DNA of 37,335 bases from positions 1 through 37,335 of the forward strand of contig CAYSBE010000009.1 in assembly GCA_964429245.1 (NCBI GenBank), in the 5' to 3' direction. Below are positions 35,271 to 37,335 of this stretch, piece by piece (the stretch's first letter is position 1; each line of letters opens with the position of its first letter). Position numbers and translations under genes: made by a program. Source of the stretch: CAYSBE01 sp964429245. Lineage in GTDB: Bacteria > Bacteroidota > Bacteroidia > UKL13-3. The notes under the pieces were generated by a model, which did no database searches, was not told the origin of the DNA, and saw only the letters and a list, made by a program, of their open reading frames with translations.

Positions 35271-35284
35271 AAGTAATGGCATAA

Positions 35285-35310
35285 AAAAAGCTGACCTGAG
35301 CCAGCTTTTT
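35285..35310. terminator. Bidirectional terminator between the LysM gene and rpsT
   Basis: AAAAAGCTG at 35285-35293 pairs with CAGCTTTTT at 35302-35310 around an 8-base loop. The A-run and T-run flanks let it work on both strands, which suits its place between two convergent genes. Confidence 0.85.
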
Positions 35311-35328
35311 GGTTTATGAATGATAAAA

Positions 35329-35673
35329 TTACTTTTTTGATTTTTTAGCGGCAGCTTTTTTAGGAGCTCCTTTTTTAGCGGCAGCTTTTTTAGCAGGTTT
35401 TGCAGCAGCTTCAACAGGCTTTCCGATTTTGCTAACCACTTTTGCTAATTTAGATTTCTGATTCGAAGCTTTGTTTTTGTGAATCACATTTTTCTTAGCC
35501 AGTTTATCCAGCATAGACGATACTTTCTTAAACATTTCTTCTGCCTCTGTTTTATCAGTTGTTGTACGAAGTACTTTGCTTGCCGTTCTTACGGATTTAG
35601 CCTGATATCTGTTTCTTAAACGTTTAGTAGCGCTATTGCGAATACGTTTTTCTGCTGATTTATGATTTGCCAT
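35329..35673 (-). CDS. rpsT: 30S ribosomal protein S20 with extended Lys/Ala tail
   Basis: S20 binds 16S rRNA early in assembly of the small subunit. The first 85 or so residues are standard: MANHKSAEKRIRNSATKRLRNR, KVLRTTTDKTEAEEMF and KLAKKNVIHKNKASNQKSKL. About 25 more residues follow, with (A)KPAKKAAAKKGAP and KKAAAKKSKK, giving 114 against a usual 84-90. The tail contains an exact DNA duplication and resembles histone-H1-like basic tails. A full consensus promoter lies upstream with a predicted leader of about 37 bases, room for the autoregulation known for S20 in other bacteria. Confidence 0.95.
   Translation of the reverse strand: MANHKSAEKRIRNSATKRLRNRYQAKSVRTASKVLRTTTDKTEAEEMFKKVSSMLDKLAKKNVIHKNKASNQKSKLAKVVSKIGKPVEAAAKPAKKAAAKKGAPKKAAAKKSKK
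35341..35393. repeat. Two identical 23-base direct repeats in the rpsT tail
   Basis: Positions 35341-35363 and 35371-35393 are identical and exactly 30 bases apart, so the frame is kept. Each encodes KKAAAKK on the minus strand. It looks like a recent in-frame 10-codon duplication. Confidence 0.9.
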
Positions 35674-35713
35674 TGTTAACTATTTATCTTCTGTGTTTTC
35701 GAAAAAAGGACTG

Positions 35714-35743
35714 CAAATATAGTGGTTGTAATTCAAAATCAAA
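35714..35743 (-). promoter_or_regulatory. Bacteroidota-type promoter for rpsT
   Basis: On the minus strand TTTG (35743-35740), an 18-base spacer and TATATTTG (35721-35714) match the consensus exactly. The start should be near 35710. Confidence 0.75.
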
Positions 35744-35763
35744 GTTTTCAACAAAAAATTGAT

Positions 35764-36096
35764 TTAAACGGCAAAACTCTCGCCACAGCTGCAGGTTCGC
35801 GATGCATTAGGGTTGTTAAACGTAAATCCCTTGCCGTTTAGTCCGTCTGTAAAATCAAGCTCTGTTCCAAACAGATACAATACACTGCGTTTGTCAGTTA
35901 CCACTTTTACGCCATTAAATTCAACTACCTCATCTCCATCTTTCACCTGATTGTCAAAGTCTAATTTGTATGATAAACCTGAACAACCGCCACTATCTAC
36001 TCCCACTCGCAGGAAATAATCATCCGTGTAGTTGCTTTCTTTTTTTAAATCAACGATTCTGCTTTTTGCTTTATCAGTAACGGTTAAAGTCATCAT
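35764..36096 (-). CDS. A-type iron-sulfur carrier (IscA/ErpA/HesB family)
   Basis: These small proteins deliver Fe-S clusters to target enzymes. The 110-residue protein has the three conserved cysteines as C38 (DSGGCSGLSY), C102 and C104 (SRTCSCGESF), the standard arrangement of the family. Whether it is IscA, SufA or ErpA cannot be told, and no other isc or suf gene is adjacent. The first codons are MM, so the start is 36096 or 36093. A TACATTTG box on this strand at 36126-36133 puts the message start about 25 bases before it. It is divergent from the 3-hydroxyacyl-CoA dehydrogenase. Confidence 0.93.
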   Translation of the reverse strand: MMTLTVTDKAKSRIVDLKKESNYTDDYFLRVGVDSGGCSGLSYKLDFDNQVKDGDEVVEFNGVKVVTDKRSVLYLFGTELDFTDGLNGKGFTFNNPNASRTCSCGESFAV

Positions 36097-36125
36097 AGTG
36101 AACTATCAATTAAAGTTTTGCGAGG

Positions 36126-36133
36126 CAAATGTA
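36126..36133 (-). promoter_or_regulatory. -7 element of the A-type Fe-S carrier gene
   Basis: Read on the minus strand it is TACATTTG, an exact match. A TTG lies 23 bases further upstream, at the edge of the allowed spacing for -33. Confidence 0.5.
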
Positions 36134-36183
36134 ATATTTTATCCCTGAAATTGTTTCAAGTAGGTAATAAACAGCATAGCCCT

Positions 36184-36191
36184 TACTTTTG
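36184..36191 (+). promoter_or_regulatory. -7 element of the 3-hydroxyacyl-CoA dehydrogenase gene
   Basis: TACTTTTG matches TAnnTTTG exactly and ends 4 bases before the ATG at 36196. This supports that ATG over upstream in-frame starts and suggests a leaderless message. There is no evident -33 box. Confidence 0.45.
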
Positions 36192-36195
36192 TTCC

Positions 36196-37050
36196 ATGAA
36201 CCATCAAATTCAAACCATAGCTATTGCAGGTGCAGGTACGATGGGTGCTGGCATTGCTCAGGTTACCGCTCAAGCAGGATTTAAAACCCTCTTATTTGAT
36301 ATCAGCCCCGAGATGCTGAAAAAAGCTGCTTTAGGTATAGAGAAATCGCTGCATACACTTGCTCAAAAAGGTAAGATTACGGATGCACAAGCAAAGCAGG
36401 TAGCTGATAATATTATATATACCTCCCAAATTCAGGATTTAAAGTGCGATTTACTTATTGAAGCCATCGTTGAGCGATTGGACATTAAGCAACAATTCTT
36501 TCAGGAAGTAGCAGCTATCAATTCAGGGCATACAATTTTGGCTTCTAATACGTCATCTATTCCAATTACACAAATTGCAGCAAAAGTTCCAAACCCCAAT
36601 CGCTTTTTGGGAATTCATTTTTTCAATCCTGCTCCAATGATGAAATTGGTTGAAATTATTTCGGGAGTTGAAACAGATGCAACCATTGCGCAGCAATGCA
36701 CGGCATTTATCACTTCGTTGGGTAAAACCTGCGTTCAAGCAGCTGATGCACCGGGGTTTATTGTAAATCGGGTCGCACGGCATTATTATGTTGAAGGCTT
36801 AAAACTGGCAGAAGAAAAAGTGGCTGACATTGAACAAATAGATAAACTGATGGAAAGTTGCGGTTTTAAAATGGGTCCTTTCAAGTTAATGGATCTGATA
36901 GGAGTGGATACCAATTTTTCAGTTACCACGTCAATTTATAACTTGTTTCATCAGGATGGAAAATTTAGGCCAAGCCGCATTCAACAGCAAAAGGTAGATG
37001 CCGGACATCATGGGCGAAAAACAGGAAAGGGGTTTTATGACTACACCTAG
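36196..37050 (+). CDS. 3-hydroxyacyl-CoA (3-hydroxybutyryl-CoA) dehydrogenase
   Basis: The enzyme oxidises 3-hydroxyacyl-CoA to 3-oxoacyl-CoA with NAD+, or runs in reverse. The 284-residue single-domain form has the Rossmann motif IAGAGTMGAGIAQ at the N-terminus, LLIEAIVE, LASNTSSIPIT, the catalytic-His segment FLGIHFFNPAPMMKLVEI, DAPGFIVNRV, MGPFKLMDLIGVD and the closing GRKTGKGFYDY. There is no fused hydratase, so it is of the Hbd/PaaH type. The frame is open back to a TTG at 36118, but the extra residues are unlike the family and overlap the promoter of the divergent gene; ATG 36196 is preferred. A lipoprotein gene overlaps its last 14 bases. Confidence 0.93.
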   Translation: MNHQIQTIAIAGAGTMGAGIAQVTAQAGFKTLLFDISPEMLKKAALGIEKSLHTLAQKGKITDAQAKQVADNIIYTSQIQDLKCDLLIEAIVERLDIKQQFFQEVAAINSGHTILASNTSSIPITQIAAKVPNPNRFLGIHFFNPAPMMKLVEIISGVETDATIAQQCTAFITSLGKTCVQAADAPGFIVNRVARHYYVEGLKLAEEKVADIEQIDKLMESCGFKMGPFKLMDLIGVDTNFSVTTSIYNLFHQDGKFRPSRIQQQKVDAGHHGRKTGKGFYDYT

Positions 37051-37335
37051 GGTAATTTTTTTTCTGTTTCTATTTATTGCATCATCAGCATGCAAAGACA
37101 GTGATACCCAAAACAACAATACTGATTTTTTTCCTCCTGTGCAGGTCAATACCAATATTAATTTAAGTTTTCCTCAGTATGCAGATTTAAACAATATTCA
37201 AGGTTACGCTTACTTGCCAGAAGGCCATAGAGGCATCGTAGTGTATCACACCATTGACGATCGATTTGTAGCATTTGACCGTACTTGTTCATATAATACA
37301 GATCAAGCATGTGCGTATGTATCTATGGATAGCAA
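37037..37335 (+). CDS. Lipoprotein, possibly Rieske-like (partial, runs off right edge)
   Basis: I translated this by hand; it remains open for 99 codons to the window end. A hydrophobic signal ends in the lipobox ASSAC (Cys19). The visible mature part is NTNINLSFPQYADLNNIQGY, then AYLPEGHRGIVVYHTIDDRF and VAFDRTCSYNTDQACAYVSM. The stretch with a strand, then VAFDRTCSY, resembles Bacteroidota lipoproteins annotated as Rieske-like, but no CxH/CxxH cluster pair is visible in the available part, so the function is open. The ATG lies inside the end of the dehydrogenase gene (14-base overlap, different frame), which suggests translational coupling. Confidence 0.7.
   Translation, partial: MTTPRVIFFLFLFIASSACKDSDTQNNNTDFFPPVQVNTNINLSFPQYADLNNIQGYAYLPEGHRGIVVYHTIDDRFVAFDRTCSYNTDQACAYVSMDS

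Noticed and set aside
36118..36195. Upstream TTG start for the acyl-CoA dehydrogenase.
   Set aside because: The extension covers the divergent promoter and an exact -7 box, and it precedes the conserved Rossmann start by too much.

Overview
The window reads as chromosomal DNA of a member of the Bacteroidota, probably an environmental Chitinophagales/Sphingobacteriales/Flavobacteriales-type lineage. The signs are a type IX secretion (T9SS) C-terminal domain on a giant surface protein, a TonB-dependent receptor paired with a DUF4249 lipoprotein, several promoters of the Bacteroidota form TTTG-N18/19-TAnnTTTG, little visible Shine-Dalgarno sequence, and a prs-rplY pair behind a tRNA-Gln. No phage, IS or CRISPR element was seen. 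Taxonomy below phylum is inference.

Layout, left to right. 1-7.6 kb is housekeeping: a mannose-1-phosphate guanylyltransferase cut by the left edge (-), recQ, a KUP potassium transporter, tRNA-Gln(TTG) with its own promoter and terminator, prs, ribosomal protein L25, and a small alkyltransferase-like DNA repair protein (-). 7.6-10.6 kb holds a TrpF-fold protein that has lost the catalytic residues, a Tat-exported class V aminotransferase broken by one in-frame TAA, and the cell-wall recycling kinase anmK. 10.65-11.45 kb is an 800-base stretch with no convincing gene. 11.4-16.3 kb is amino-acid catabolism: a Glu/Leu/Phe/Val dehydrogenase, a four-helix-bundle (S23-like) ORF sitting between two copies of an AGCC/GGCT repeat, kynureninase and kynurenine 3-monooxygenase, then a small secreted SnoaL/DUF4440-like protein.

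16.3-30.8 kb is the surface region. A DUF4249 lipoprotein and a TonB-dependent receptor form one minus-strand operon. Divergently transcribed from it is a single 11.1-kb gene for a 3698-residue secreted protein. Its sequence resolves into a hierarchy of three repeat types: 18 copies of an A unit, 8 of a B unit and 4 of a Trp-rich W module, ordered into four supermodules and capped by a T9SS sorting domain. This is the most unusual object in the window.

30.8-37.3 kb returns to housekeeping: gmhA and dsbD (-), a glucosaminidase with LysM repeats (+), rpsT (S20) with a duplicated Lys/Ala tail (-), an A-type Fe-S carrier (-), a 3-hydroxyacyl-CoA dehydrogenase (+), and a lipoprotein overlapping it that runs off the right edge.

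Themes across the window: very tight packing, with three convergent pairs sharing a 4-base stop overlap; three genes whose ATG lies exactly 4 bases after a -7-like element, suggesting leaderless mRNAs; and several inverted repeats in divergent promoter regions. All functions are assigned from sequence motifs by eye; no database search was made.
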